This document shows, piece by piece, positions 15,867 to 24,922 of a stretch of DNA of 64,000 nucleotides. Position 1 is the first letter of the stretch. Each line of letters starts with the position of its first letter. Under the pieces are notes generated by a model that worked only from the letters and a program-made list of their open reading frames with translations, had not been told where the DNA came from and ran no database searches. A program made the translations under genes and the position numbers. Source of the DNA: Pandoraea terrae (GTDB lineage: Bacteria; Pseudomonadota; Gammaproteobacteria; Burkholderiales; Burkholderiaceae); assembly GCF_902459695.1 (NCBI RefSeq), contig NZ_CABPRZ010000025.1, positions 1 through 64,000 of the forward strand, read 5' to 3'.

Positions 15867-16946
15867 ATGCACAAGCATTTGTTTACGCCGGTAACGTTCG
15901 GCGAACTCCAGTTGGCCAACCGCATCGTCATGGCGCCGATGACGCGCAACCGCGCGCGCGAAGACGGCGTGCCGACGGACCTGATGGTTGGGTACTATGC
16001 GGCGCGCGCAGACGCCGGGCTGATCGTGGCCGAAGGCACCTGGCCGCGCGTGACCGGCCAGGCGTACTGCCGGCAGCCGGGCATCGAGACGATGGCGCAG
16101 ATCGACGGCTGGCGGCGTGTGACGGACGCCGTGCACGCGCGTGGCGGCAAGATCGTCCTGCAGATCATGCATAGCGGGCGTATCGGCAGCCGTTTCATCA
16201 AGCCGGCCGGGGTCGAGACCGTCGCGCCGAGCGCATTGCAGGCTGAAGGCGAGATTTTCACCGATGCGGCCGGCATGCAGCCGTACGACACGCCGCGCGC
16301 GCTGAGCACCGACGAGGTCCGCGCCGTGGTGCACGAGCATCGCCTCGCGGCGATCCGCGCGCGCGAGGCAGGCTTCGACGGGGTCGAGCTCCACGGCACG
16401 AGCGGCTATCTGCCGATGCAGTTCCTGTGCTCAGGCACGAATCTTCGCGACGACGAGTACGGCGGCAACCTGGCCAACCGGGCGCGCTTCATGAGCGAGT
16501 GTCTGGCCGCGATGGCCGACGGCATCGGCGCCGGCCGTGTCGGGCTGCGCATGAATCCGGGCAATACCTACAACGGGACGTCCGACGAGGATTCCGCCGC
16601 GTCGCATGCCGCAGTCATGCGCCAGGCGGCGGCATTGGGCATCGCCTATCTGCATGTCATGCGCGCGCCGGTACCGGAAATCGACGCTTTTGCGCTCGCC
16701 CGCGAGCAGTTCGGCGAGGCGCTGATCCTCAACGACGGGCTCGACGGCGAAGGCGCGGAAGCGCTGTTGACGGCCGGCGAGGGGCAAGCGGTGTCGTTCG
16801 CCCGGCATTACATCGGCAATCCCGACCTGGTGGCGCGTTTGCGTGAAGGGGCGGCGCTGGCCCGCTTCGATCGCAAGACGCTCTACACGGCCGGCCCGGC
16901 CGGTTACACGGACTACCCGGCGATGGGGGCGTCGGTCGCGCGGTAA
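15867..16946 (+). CDS. Old Yellow Enzyme family ene-reductase (NemA-like)
   Basis: A 359-residue FMN flavoprotein of the OYE family. The N-terminus 'LFTPVTFGELQLANRIVMAPMTRNRA' is diagnostic. 'QIMHSGRIGSRF' is the substrate/FMN region, 'GFDGVELHGTSGYLPMQFL' corresponds to the usual HGANGYL block (T-S for A-N), and 'FARHYIGNPDLV' is the phosphate-binding end. It reduces activated C=C bonds, as 2,4-dienoyl or enone reductases do, and so could saturate a ring enone in this pathway. It is preceded by GAGGAGGGGGC and lies 9 bp after the previous stop. Confidence 0.9.
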   Translation: MHKHLFTPVTFGELQLANRIVMAPMTRNRAREDGVPTDLMVGYYAARADAGLIVAEGTWPRVTGQAYCRQPGIETMAQIDGWRRVTDAVHARGGKIVLQIMHSGRIGSRFIKPAGVETVAPSALQAEGEIFTDAAGMQPYDTPRALSTDEVRAVVHEHRLAAIRAREAGFDGVELHGTSGYLPMQFLCSGTNLRDDEYGGNLANRARFMSECLAAMADGIGAGRVGLRMNPGNTYNGTSDEDSAASHAAVMRQAAALGIAYLHVMRAPVPEIDAFALAREQFGEALILNDGLDGEGAEALLTAGEGQAVSFARHYIGNPDLVARLREGAALARFDRKTLYTAGPAGYTDYPAMGASVAR

Positions 16947-17084
16947 GCCTTGTGGTGACTGGCTTGTGGCCCGTTTCGTTAGTCTTTACGGACGATGCGA
17001 AACGGGCCGCCAGACCGGAATATGGAGCCTGAAGCCCGGGCTTATGCGGCCCGGCCCCCCAAGCAACCGGAAAAGGCTCAGCAG

Positions 17085-17981
17085 ATGATCGATATTCGCG
17101 GACTGGCTTACGTTGTGGCCGAGACCACCGACCTGGCGAAATGGCGCGTGTACGCCGAAGAGGTGCTCGGCGCAATGACGCTGACGGCGCCGGGCGACGG
17201 ACTATATGTCAAGGTTGACGACCGGCAGTTCCGCATCGCGGTCGTCGCGGGCCAGCGCAACGGTTACGTGGCCTCCGGCTGGGAAGTCATCGATGGCGAC
17301 GCCTTCGCCGCCGCCGTGCAAGCGCTTGAAGCCGCGGGTGTGGCGCTCGAGAAGGGCGACGCCGCGTTGTGCAAACACCGCCGCGTGCAGCAACTGGTGG
17401 CATTCGACGATCCCTCGGGCAACCGTCACGAAGTCGTTTGGGGCTTCCAGTCGGATTTCCTCCATTTCGCCTCGCCGGCCGGCGTGTCCCGGTTCATCAC
17501 CGGCGATATCGGCATGGGGCATACGGTGCTGCCGGCGCCGAATTTCCAGGCGACGGTCGATTTCTTCCGCAATGTGATGGGCTTCGGCCTGTCGGACATC
17601 TACAACTTCAAGCCCGCCGGCGACGACGGCCCCACGATTCCGATCCACTTTCTGCACTGCAGCAACGCCCGCCATCACAGCCTCGCATTTGCGGCGTTCC
17701 CGGCGGAATCGAAGTGCGTGCACATCATGCTCGAAGTCGATTCGATGCCCGAAGTCGGCCGTGCCCTCGACCGCCGCGCCGCGCACGACGTGCCGCTGTC
17801 GGCCACGCTCGGCCAACACACCAACGACAAGATGATCTCGTTCTACATGAAGTGCCCGTCGAACTTTGACATCGAATACGGCTACGGCGGCGCGATGGTG
17901 GACTGGAAGGAGCACATCGTCCACGAGTTCACGCGCGTGAGCCTGTGGGGGCATGATTTTTCGGTTGGGCGCCAGGCGTAA
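17085..17981 (+). CDS. Type I extradiol ring-cleavage dioxygenase, HsaC/BphC-like
   Basis: A 298-residue vicinal-oxygen-chelate protein with two repeated domains. The iron triad is visible as H146 ('MGHTVLP'), H198 ('RHHSLAF') and E264 ('FDIEYGY'), spaced as in BphC (146/210/260). The C-terminus 'SLWGHDFSVG' and 'SATLGQHTNDKMISFYMK' look especially like HsaC/TesB, which cleave the aromatised A-ring of steroids. I chose ATG 17085; the frame is open to 16995, but that stretch overlaps spacer sequence. The reaction would be meta-cleavage of a catechol-like ring. No HsaD-type hydrolase or HsaAB hydroxylase is present in the window. Confidence 0.88.
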   Translation: MIDIRGLAYVVAETTDLAKWRVYAEEVLGAMTLTAPGDGLYVKVDDRQFRIAVVAGQRNGYVASGWEVIDGDAFAAAVQALEAAGVALEKGDAALCKHRRVQQLVAFDDPSGNRHEVVWGFQSDFLHFASPAGVSRFITGDIGMGHTVLPAPNFQATVDFFRNVMGFGLSDIYNFKPAGDDGPTIPIHFLHCSNARHHSLAFAAFPAESKCVHIMLEVDSMPEVGRALDRRAAHDVPLSATLGQHTNDKMISFYMKCPSNFDIEYGYGGAMVDWKEHIVHEFTRVSLWGHDFSVGRQA

Positions 17982-18049
17982 CAGCGCACAGCGACCATAC
18001 GCCGCCGGTCGCACGGCGGCAATCAGGATTTTGCAATCAAGAGGATGGC

Positions 18050-18928
18050 ATGGCAGATAAACGGATGACGGCGGCCCAGGCAGTGGCGCGCATCGAGGAC
18101 GGGATGACCGTCGGCATCGGCGGCTGGGGCCCGCGCCGCAAGCCGATGGCGCTGGTGCGCGAACTGTTGCGCTCGCCCGCCAAGGATCTTACGGTGGTCG
18201 CCTACGGCGGCGCGGATGTCGGCATGCTGTGCGCGGCCGGCAAGGTCAAGAAGCTGGTGTTTGCGTTCGTCTCGCTCGACTTCATCCCGCTGGAGCCGTA
18301 CTTCCGCGCGGCGCGTCAGGCCGGGGCGCTCGACGTCATGGAAATCGACGAAGGCATGCTGATGCTCGGCCTGAAGGCCGCCGCCATGCGCGTGCCGTTC
18401 ATTCCGACATCGGTCGGCCTCGGCACGGACGTGCTGCGTCATAACCCATCCATCAAGACAGTCGATTCGCCCTATGACGCCCGCGAGTGGGTCGCCATGC
18501 CCGCGCTCGCGCTTGACGTCGCGCTGCTGCACGTCGACCGCGCCGATGCGCGCGGCGTCTGCCAGGTCAAGGGCCCCGATCTTTACATGGACGACCTGTT
18601 CGCCCGCGCCGCGCAGACCACACTGGTGAGCTGCGACGAACTCGTCGAGACGTCCCATTTCGCACAGGAAGATGAAGCCCGCTACGTGTTCTGGGAGCGT
18701 TCGGAAACCGCAGGCGTGGTGCATCTGCCGGGCGGGGCGCATCCGAGTTCGTGCGCGCCGCTGTATGGCTTCGACACCGCGCACTTCAAGGAATACGCCG
18801 CCAGCGCACGCGATCCTCAGGGCTGGGCCCAGTACTTCGAGCGCTACGTCGCATGCGGTGAAGCCGAGTATCAGGCGCGCGTCGGCGGCCTGGACAAGAT
18901 TCGTCAACTGGCTCTGCCGGTGTTTTGA
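18050..18928 (+). CDS. ipdA: IpdA-like subunit of CoA-ring hydrolase (CoA-transferase fold)
   Basis: The 292-residue protein has the CoA-transferase-family fold. 'GMTVGIGGWGPRRKPMALVRELLRS' and 'YGGADVGMLCAAGKVKKL' match what I recall of Mycobacterium IpdA (Rv3551). IpdAB does not transfer CoA; it hydrolytically opens the last steroid carbocycle of COCHEA-CoA. ATG follows AAGAGGATGGC. IpdB follows after 12 bp, as expected for a heterodimer. Assignment rests on motif recall, not on an alignment. Confidence 0.82.
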   Translation: MADKRMTAAQAVARIEDGMTVGIGGWGPRRKPMALVRELLRSPAKDLTVVAYGGADVGMLCAAGKVKKLVFAFVSLDFIPLEPYFRAARQAGALDVMEIDEGMLMLGLKAAAMRVPFIPTSVGLGTDVLRHNPSIKTVDSPYDAREWVAMPALALDVALLHVDRADARGVCQVKGPDLYMDDLFARAAQTTLVSCDELVETSHFAQEDEARYVFWERSETAGVVHLPGGAHPSSCAPLYGFDTAHFKEYAASARDPQGWAQYFERYVACGEAEYQARVGGLDKIRQLALPVF

Positions 18929-18940
18929 GGAAGTTGCGAC

Positions 18941-19708
18941 ATGAGTGAAATCACTTTGGTGGACCGCGTCATCTGCGCTGCGGCGCGCGCCTGGCAAAAC
19001 GACGGCGAAGTGCTCGCCACCGGCATCGGCATCGTGCCGCGTCTGGCCGCGTCGCTGTGCATGGCCAGCCTGAACCGCGATCTGATGATGACCGATTCGG
19101 AAGCGTGGCTCGTGAGCGAACCCGTGCCGGTCGGCCCGCGTAACGGCTATGCGCCGAAGCGCGAAACGTGGATGGGCTTCGCGCGCATCTTTGACAACGT
19201 CTGGGGCGGCAAGCGCCACGCCATGGTCGGACCGACCCAGGTGGACCGTTTCGGCCAGGCCAACATCTCGATGATCGGCAGCGACTACCGTGCGCCGAAG
19301 GTCCAGATGCTCGGTGTGCGCGGCTTCCCGGGCAATTCGATTTCGCATGCGAATTCGTTCTTCGTGCCGAATCACAGCCCGAAGGTGTTCGTGGCAGGCG
19401 AAGTCGACATGGTCGCCTCCATCGGCCGCAATCCGGCGCGTTTGCCGCGTGGCTGGTCGGCCACCGACATCGACTTGCGGCTTGTCATCACGAATCTTTG
19501 CGTGATGGATTTCGCGGGCCCGGGCGGCACGCTGCAACTGCGTTCGCTGCACCCCGGCGTGTCGGTCGGACAGGTGCAGGAAGCGACCGGCTTCCCGGTG
19601 CATGTGCCGGCGGAGGTGCCGGCCACCCCCGAGCCGACGGCCGCTGAATTGGCGTTGTTGGCAACCCTCGATCCCCATAACCTGCGCGCGAGCGCCATGG
19701 GTGCCTGA
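18941..19708 (+). CDS. ipdB: IpdB-like subunit of CoA-ring hydrolase
   Basis: A 255-residue partner of the preceding protein. 'RHAMVGPTQVDRFGQANIS' and 'GVRGFPGNSISHANSFFVPNH' correspond to IpdB (Rv3552) blocks, and 'LRSLHPGVSVGQV' is the usual CoA-transferase beta end. Ribosome site GGAAG. Together with IpdA it should open the C-ring-like beta-keto-CoA intermediate, feeding the thiolases encoded further down. Confidence 0.82.
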   Translation: MSEITLVDRVICAAARAWQNDGEVLATGIGIVPRLAASLCMASLNRDLMMTDSEAWLVSEPVPVGPRNGYAPKRETWMGFARIFDNVWGGKRHAMVGPTQVDRFGQANISMIGSDYRAPKVQMLGVRGFPGNSISHANSFFVPNHSPKVFVAGEVDMVASIGRNPARLPRGWSATDIDLRLVITNLCVMDFAGPGGTLQLRSLHPGVSVGQVQEATGFPVHVPAEVPATPEPTAAELALLATLDPHNLRASAMGA

Positions 19709-19774
19709 CGCGCGCGAGCGCACAGGCCTCTGCCCGATTTGAACGACGCAATACCGAGACCGTACGAGCCAGTC

Positions 19775-20722
19775 ATGAATACAAATACACGCCCCGACGA
19801 CGCTTTCGTCGACCGTCCCGACGACGCTTCGTACGAAACCGAAACGCCGGTCCTCTATGAAGTCAGCAACGGCATCGCCACGCTGACGATGAACCGGCCG
19901 TCGTTCAACAACGCGCAGAACTCGCAGATGACGTACGCGCTCGACGCCGCGTTCGCGCGCGCCGTCGACGATGACGCCGTGCGCGTGATCGTGCTGCGCG
20001 GTGCGGGCAAGCACTTCTCGGCGGGCCACGACATCGGCACGCCGGGCCGCGATGTCAACAAGTCGTTCGATCGCGCGCATCTCTGGTATGACCACACCAA
20101 CAAGCCGGGCGCGGAGTTCAACTATGCGCGTGAGCAGGAGGTGTATCTCGGGATGTGCCGCCGCTGGCACGCGATTCCGAAGCCGACGATCGCGATGGTG
20201 CAGGGCGCATGCGTGGCCGGCGGCCTGATGCTCGCCTGGGTGTGCGATCTGATCGTGGCCTCGGACGACGCGTTCTTCCAGGACCCGGTCGTGCGCATGG
20301 GCATTCCGGGCGTCGAGTACTTCGCACATGCGCATGAACTGAATCCGCGCATTGCGAAGGAATTCCTGTTCCTGGGCGAACGGATGCCGGCGGCCCGGGC
20401 GTACCAGATGGGCATGGTCAATCGCATCGTGTCGCGCGACGCGCTCGAGGGCGAAGTCTACGCCATGGCCGAGCGCATCGCCCAGCAACCGCGCCTGGGC
20501 CTGGCGCTGACGAAGCAGGTCATCAACGGCGTCGAAGAACTCCAGGGGCTGCGCACGACGATGGACATGGCTTACGGCTATCACCACCTTGCGCATGCGC
20601 ATGGCCAGCTGCTCGGCAACGGCCACCTTGGCGGCCATGACGCGCGTTCGATGGCATCGGCCAACAAGTCCGGCGCCTCGGCGGCAAACGGCGCGGCAGC
20701 GGCCGAAAGCGAGGCGAAATGA
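19775..20722 (+). CDS. Enoyl-CoA hydratase/isomerase family protein
   Basis: A 315-residue crotonase-fold protein starting at ATG 19775. The oxyanion-hole block 'GKHFSAGHDI' and 'GACVAGGLMLAW' are present. The two Glu residues that make a standard hydratase are not at their usual places: the first region reads GGLMLA and the second 'FQDPVVRMGIPG' (V for E). It may act as a hydrolase, isomerase or retro-aldolase-type crotonase rather than a simple hydratase. The C-terminal 30 residues are Ala/Ser-rich. The stop codon overlaps the start of the next gene (ATGA), giving translational coupling to ipdC. Confidence 0.85.
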   Translation: MNTNTRPDDAFVDRPDDASYETETPVLYEVSNGIATLTMNRPSFNNAQNSQMTYALDAAFARAVDDDAVRVIVLRGAGKHFSAGHDIGTPGRDVNKSFDRAHLWYDHTNKPGAEFNYAREQEVYLGMCRRWHAIPKPTIAMVQGACVAGGLMLAWVCDLIVASDDAFFQDPVVRMGIPGVEYFAHAHELNPRIAKEFLFLGERMPAARAYQMGMVNRIVSRDALEGEVYAMAERIAQQPRLGLALTKQVINGVEELQGLRTTMDMAYGYHHLAHAHGQLLGNGHLGGHDARSMASANKSGASAANGAAAAESEAK

Positions 20723-21816
20723 ACGCCCGCGCCGAAAAATTTCCGGTGACGCCCGCGGCATTGCGAACGCCGCTGACCGAACTGCTCGGCTGCCGTTACC
20801 CGATCATCCAGACGGCGATGGGGTGGGTCGCCGGCAGCGAACTCGTGGCGGCAACTTGCAATGCCGGCGGCTTCGGCTTTCTCGCGGGCGCGACGATCGC
20901 CGCCGACAAGATCGAGGCCGAGATCGAGAACGTCCGGAAGCTGACAGACGACAAGCCGTTCGGGCTGAATTTCCACATGTTCCAGCCGAATGCGCAACAA
21001 CTGCTCGATCTTGCCGTGCGCCACAAAATTCGCGCGGTGAGCTACGGCCGCGGCCCGGACAAGAAGACCATCGGCCGGTTGCGCGATGCGGGCATCGTCT
21101 GCATGCCGACGGTCGGCGCGCTCAAGCACGCGCAGAAGGCGATTGAACTGGGCGCGAACGTGATTACCGTGCAAGGCGGCGAGGGGGGCGGTCATACCGG
21201 TTCCGTGCCGACAACGGTGTTGCTGCCGCAGGTGGTCGATTCGGTCGATGTGCCGGTCGTCGCGGCAGGCGGATTTTACGACGGGCGCGGCTTGCTGGCG
21301 GCGCTCGCGTTCGGCGCGCAAGGCATCGCCATGGGCACCCGTTTCCTGATGACGACCGACAACCGCATTCCGCCGCAGACGCTGGCACGCTACGTTGCCG
21401 TCAAGGAGACGGACCGGATTCGCGTATCGCATCTCATTGACGGCATGCCGCAACGGATGATCGACAACGAATATCTGGATCGCCTCGCCAAGGCGTCGCC
21501 CGCGCGTCGCGTGATGATTGCGCTGCGCTCGGCGCTGGCGTGGAAGCAGCAGACCGGCATGACGACAAGTCATGCGGTGAAGGTGCTGTGGCAGGCCTTG
21601 CGCGAGGATTCGTCGACGGTGGCGCAGACGGTCATGGCCGCCAATGCGCCGATGCTGCTGCAGCGCGCCATGATCGACGGCGAACCCGCCGACGGCGTGA
21701 TGTCGGCCGGGCAGGTCGCGGCCATCATCGACCGGCTCCAGTCGTGCGAGGAAGTGATCGACGGGATCGTCGCGCAAGCGGCGGCGCGCCTGGCCGAGTG
21801 GCAGGTGCAAGGCTGA
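20719..21816 (+). CDS. ipdC: IpdC-like flavin-dependent reductase (nitronate monooxygenase family)
   Basis: The 365-residue TIM-barrel FMN protein is of the nitronate monooxygenase/2-nitropropane dioxygenase family. 'RTPLTELLGCRYPIIQTAMGWVAGSELVA', 'VQGGEGGGHTG' and 'AAGGFYDGRGLLAAL' with 'GTRFL' build the FMN site and match my recall of Mycobacterium IpdC (Rv3553). It starts inside the stop of the preceding crotonase gene (ATGA overlap). In the HIP pathway IpdC is thought to act on an unsaturated CoA intermediate before or after IpdAB. True nitronate oxidation is less likely here. Confidence 0.82.
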   Translation: MNARAEKFPVTPAALRTPLTELLGCRYPIIQTAMGWVAGSELVAATCNAGGFGFLAGATIAADKIEAEIENVRKLTDDKPFGLNFHMFQPNAQQLLDLAVRHKIRAVSYGRGPDKKTIGRLRDAGIVCMPTVGALKHAQKAIELGANVITVQGGEGGGHTGSVPTTVLLPQVVDSVDVPVVAAGGFYDGRGLLAALAFGAQGIAMGTRFLMTTDNRIPPQTLARYVAVKETDRIRVSHLIDGMPQRMIDNEYLDRLAKASPARRVMIALRSALAWKQQTGMTTSHAVKVLWQALREDSSTVAQTVMAANAPMLLQRAMIDGEPADGVMSAGQVAAIIDRLQSCEEVIDGIVAQAAARLAEWQVQG

Positions 21817-21853
21817 CCCGCCCCAGGCACGAACAGACATTTCAGGATTTCAC

Positions 21854-22609
21854 ATGGCAGAACAATTTCAGATTCAGATTCATGACAACGGCGTCGCGGA
21901 GATCGTGCTCGACCGTCCGCCCGTCAATGCGCTCAATGCCGCAGGCTGGCACGGCCTGGCCGCCGCGATCGATGCTACCGGCAAGCGGCCGGAAGTGCGC
22001 GTCATCGTGATTCGTGCGGAGGGCCGCGGGTTCTGCGCCGGCGTGGATATCAAGGAACTGGCCGCCGATCAAGGGTTGATCATCTCGGTCAATGCGGGCA
22101 ATTACGCCACGTTCAAGGCAGTGCATCGCAATACCGTGCCGGTCATCGCGGCCGTGCACGGTTTCGTGCTCGGCGGCGGCATCGGCATCTGCGGTGCGGC
22201 TGACATCGTCATCGCGGCCGATGACGCCCAGTTCGGCCTGCCCGAAGTCGACCGTGGCGCAATGGGCGGTGCGGCCCATCTGCAACGCATGTTCGGCGTG
22301 CAGAAGACCCGTTATCTCTTCTTCACGGGCGAAATGATCGGCGCGCAGGCAGCGCTCGAAGCGCGTGCGATCGAACGGGTGGTGCCGCGTGCCGAGTTGC
22401 GCGAGACGGCGCTGGCGATCGCTGCGAAGATTGCGGCCAAGAGTCCCGCCATGATTCGTATCGCCAAGGAAGCGCTCAACGGCGTCGAAGACGGCAACCT
22501 TGAAGACAAATACCGGTGGGAGCAGGGATTCACACTGCAGGCCTACATGAGTCCCGATTCCGCCGAAACGCGTGATGCGTTCGTCGAGAAGCGCGACGCA
22601 AAGTTTTGA
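21854..22609 (+). CDS. echA20: EchA20-like enoyl-CoA hydratase family ring-opening enzyme
   Basis: A 251-residue crotonase. 'VIRAEGRGFCAGVDIKELA', 'FGLPEVDRGAMGGAAHLQR' and the C-terminal 'RWEQGFTLQAYMSP...RDAFVEKR' closely recall EchA20 (Rv3550), which opens the D ring in HIP catabolism by a retro-Dieckmann-type hydrolysis. The Glu of 'LPEV' is kept; the first hydratase Glu position reads GGGIGIC. It stands 37 bp after ipdC in a strand-consistent operon. Confidence 0.8.
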   Translation: MAEQFQIQIHDNGVAEIVLDRPPVNALNAAGWHGLAAAIDATGKRPEVRVIVIRAEGRGFCAGVDIKELAADQGLIISVNAGNYATFKAVHRNTVPVIAAVHGFVLGGGIGICGAADIVIAADDAQFGLPEVDRGAMGGAAHLQRMFGVQKTRYLFFTGEMIGAQAALEARAIERVVPRAELRETALAIAAKIAAKSPAMIRIAKEALNGVEDGNLEDKYRWEQGFTLQAYMSPDSAETRDAFVEKRDAKF

Positions 22610-22651
22610 AAGTCGCAGTTCAGAAGCAACGGTAAGCGTGGGAGGCGCCCG

Positions 22652-23812
22652 ATGAACCTGAATTACACACCCGAACAACAGGCCTTCCGCGAGGAAGTTC
22701 GCCAGTGGCTGGCGGCAAACGTGCCGAAGGAGCCCTTTGGCAGTTACGACACGCGCGAAGGGTTCGAGCAGCATCGCGCATGGGAAGCGGTGCTCGCCGA
22801 TGCGGGCTGGAGCAGCGTCACATGGCCGAAGTCCCTTGGCGGGCGCGGCAGCGACCTGATCGAATGGCTCATCTTCGAAGAGGAATACTGGGCCGCCGAT
22901 GCGCCGATGCGTGTCAATCAGAATGGCATTCTGCTGTTGGGGCCGACGCTGATGGAGTTCGGCACGCCCGAACAGAAGGCGCGCTTCCTGCCGCGCATGG
23001 CGCGCTGCGACGACATGTGGGCGCAGGGCTGGTCGGAGCCGAATGCCGGGTCGGACATGGCGGCGATCAGCAGCCGGGCGGTCCGCCAGGGCGATCACTA
23101 CGTGCTCAACGGCCAGAAGACCTGGTCGACGCGTGCACTGTTCGCCAACTGGCTCTTCGGCCTGTTCCGCAGCGAACCCGATTCGCAGCGCCATCACGGA
23201 TTGACGTATCTGCTCGTGCCGCTCGATTCGCCGGGCATCACGATTCGCCCGATCACGGCGCTCAACGGCAAGCAGGCGTTTGCCGAGGTCTTCTTCGACG
23301 ACGTGCGCGTGCCGGTCGAGAACCGTCTGGGTGAGCAGGGCCAGGGTTGGCACGTGGCGATGGCGACGGCCGGTTTCGAGCGGGGCTTGCTGCTGCGCTC
23401 GCCGGCGCGCTACGAGCGCACGGCGCAAAAGCTGGTCGAGTTGTATCAGGCCAATCGCGCCACGGCGGATCGCGATCCGTCGATTCGTGAAGCGGTGCAA
23501 CGCGCCTGGATGGGCGCCCAGGCGTACCGCCTGTCGGCCTATCACACGGTCGGACGCCTGCATCGCGGCGCCAAGATCGGCGCGGAGTCGAGCACCAACA
23601 AGATCTTCTGGTCGGAGCTCGATCTCGAAATGCACGAGACCGCCATGCGCATCCTCGGCCCGCAGGGCGAGTGGGTGGGCGGCCGCGCCGTCGCCGATGG
23701 CGACTGGCTTGAAGGCTTCCTGTTCGCACAGGCCGGGCCGATCTATGCCGGCACGAACGAAATTCAACGCAACATCATCGCCGAGCGCATGCTGGGCTTG
23801 CCGAAGGGCTAA
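22652..23812 (+). CDS. fadE30: Acyl-CoA dehydrogenase, FadE30-like subunit
   Basis: A 386-residue acyl-CoA dehydrogenase. It shows 'YTPEQQAFREEVRQWL', FAD-binding 'QGWSEPNAGSDMAAI' and the C-terminal 'YAGTNEIQRNIIAERMLGLPKG'. The MCAD-type catalytic Glu position reads Y-A-G-T, so the base must lie elsewhere (a Glu in 'AGFERG' is a candidate), as in IVD-like members. It resembles FadE30, which dehydrogenates HIP-CoA. The next gene encodes a shorter partner; alpha2beta2 heterotetramers are known for such steroid enzymes. Confidence 0.82.
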   Translation: MNLNYTPEQQAFREEVRQWLAANVPKEPFGSYDTREGFEQHRAWEAVLADAGWSSVTWPKSLGGRGSDLIEWLIFEEEYWAADAPMRVNQNGILLLGPTLMEFGTPEQKARFLPRMARCDDMWAQGWSEPNAGSDMAAISSRAVRQGDHYVLNGQKTWSTRALFANWLFGLFRSEPDSQRHHGLTYLLVPLDSPGITIRPITALNGKQAFAEVFFDDVRVPVENRLGEQGQGWHVAMATAGFERGLLLRSPARYERTAQKLVELYQANRATADRDPSIREAVQRAWMGAQAYRLSAYHTVGRLHRGAKIGAESSTNKIFWSELDLEMHETAMRILGPQGEWVGGRAVADGDWLEGFLFAQAGPIYAGTNEIQRNIIAERMLGLPKG

Positions 23813-23825
23813 GCGGAGACCGTTC

Positions 23826-24920
23826 ATGGACTTTACTTTTACTGACGATCAGACGGCGTTCCGCGATTCGATCAGCCGCTTCCTGATGACGGAAGCCGCG
23901 CCGGAAATGCTGCGCGAGATTTGGGAGACGGACGGCGGCCGCTCCCCGAACCTGCGCAATAAAATCGCAGAACAGGGACTGACCGCGTTGTCCGTCTCCG
24001 AGGACGAGGGCGGGCTGGGGCAGGGCGACGTCGCTTGGGTGCTGATGACACAGGAACTGGGTTATTACGCCATTCCCGATTCGCTGGCCGATACTGCCTA
24101 TGTCGGCGCCGGCATGCTCGCCGGTTTGCCGGCGGAACACGCAGTGCGTGTCGAATGGCTGCCGCGCGTGGCCGACGGCAGCTGTCGCATCGCCGTCGGG
24201 CATCCCGTCAATCCGCTGATCGCGGACGCGCATCTGGCCGATCTCCTGCTGTTGCCGAACGTGGTCAAGGGCGGCACCGAACTGCACGCGGTACCGCGCG
24301 CTGCGGTGGACGTCGTGCCGCAAGGGAGCATCGACGGTTCGCGCCGGCTGGCCGAGGTCCGCTGGACGCCGGGCGCCGCGACGCGGGTGGCCGATGCCGC
24401 TGCCGGGCAGCGCCTGTGGGACGAAGCGCTCGATCGCGGCGCGATCAATGTGAGCGGGCAGCTCGTCGGACTGGCGCAGCGCATGCTCGACCTGTCCGTA
24501 GATTACGTCGCCCAGCGCAAACAGTTTGGCCGCCCGATCGGCGCGTTCCAGGCGGTCAAGCATCATCTGGCCGACGTGGTCACGAAAATCGAATTCGCCA
24601 AGCCGGTGCTGTACCGCGCGGCCTACGCGATCGCGCACAACGAACCGCAACGTGCGTTGCTGGTCTCGCACGCCAAGCTGGTGTGCGCCGACGCTGCATG
24701 GACGGCCGCGCGCAAGGGCATTCAGGTGCACGGCGCGATGGGCTACACGTGGGAAGTCGATTTGCAGATGTTCGCCAAGCGCGCATGGGTACTCGACGCC
24801 GCCTGGGGCGATCGCGCATTCCACAAATCGCGGATGGGCGACAGCCTGTTCGGCGCCGATGCGCCGCTCGGCCCGTTGGGGCCGGTCGACTCGCCCCGCA
24901 ACACCCAGGAGGGCCGCTGA
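23826..24920 (+). CDS. Acyl-CoA dehydrogenase, second subunit
   Basis: The 364-residue acyl-CoA-dehydrogenase family protein starts 13 bp after its neighbour. The N-terminus 'FTDDQTAFRDSISRFL', the middle 'YVAQRKQFGRPIGAFQAVKHHLADV' and 'HGAMGYTWEVDLQMFAKRAW' are clear family blocks. The FAD-contact region around residues 120-160 lacks the usual 'TEPxAGSD' motif, as expected for the non-canonical partner of a heteromeric steroid-type dehydrogenase. It should function with the preceding gene product. Confidence 0.82.
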   Translation: MDFTFTDDQTAFRDSISRFLMTEAAPEMLREIWETDGGRSPNLRNKIAEQGLTALSVSEDEGGLGQGDVAWVLMTQELGYYAIPDSLADTAYVGAGMLAGLPAEHAVRVEWLPRVADGSCRIAVGHPVNPLIADAHLADLLLLPNVVKGGTELHAVPRAAVDVVPQGSIDGSRRLAEVRWTPGAATRVADAAAGQRLWDEALDRGAINVSGQLVGLAQRMLDLSVDYVAQRKQFGRPIGAFQAVKHHLADVVTKIEFAKPVLYRAAYAIAHNEPQRALLVSHAKLVCADAAWTAARKGIQVHGAMGYTWEVDLQMFAKRAWVLDAAWGDRAFHKSRMGDSLFGADAPLGPLGPVDSPRNTQEGR

Positions 24921-24922
24921 TC

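Noticed and set aside
18023-20761. A 912-codon minus-strand frame, and similar long frames at 21842-23827 (-) and 50435-52939 (+)
   Set aside because: They lie antisense to well-supported genes, have Arg/His/Ala-rich nonsense composition and no motifs. Long antisense frames are normal in GC-rich DNA with this codon use.
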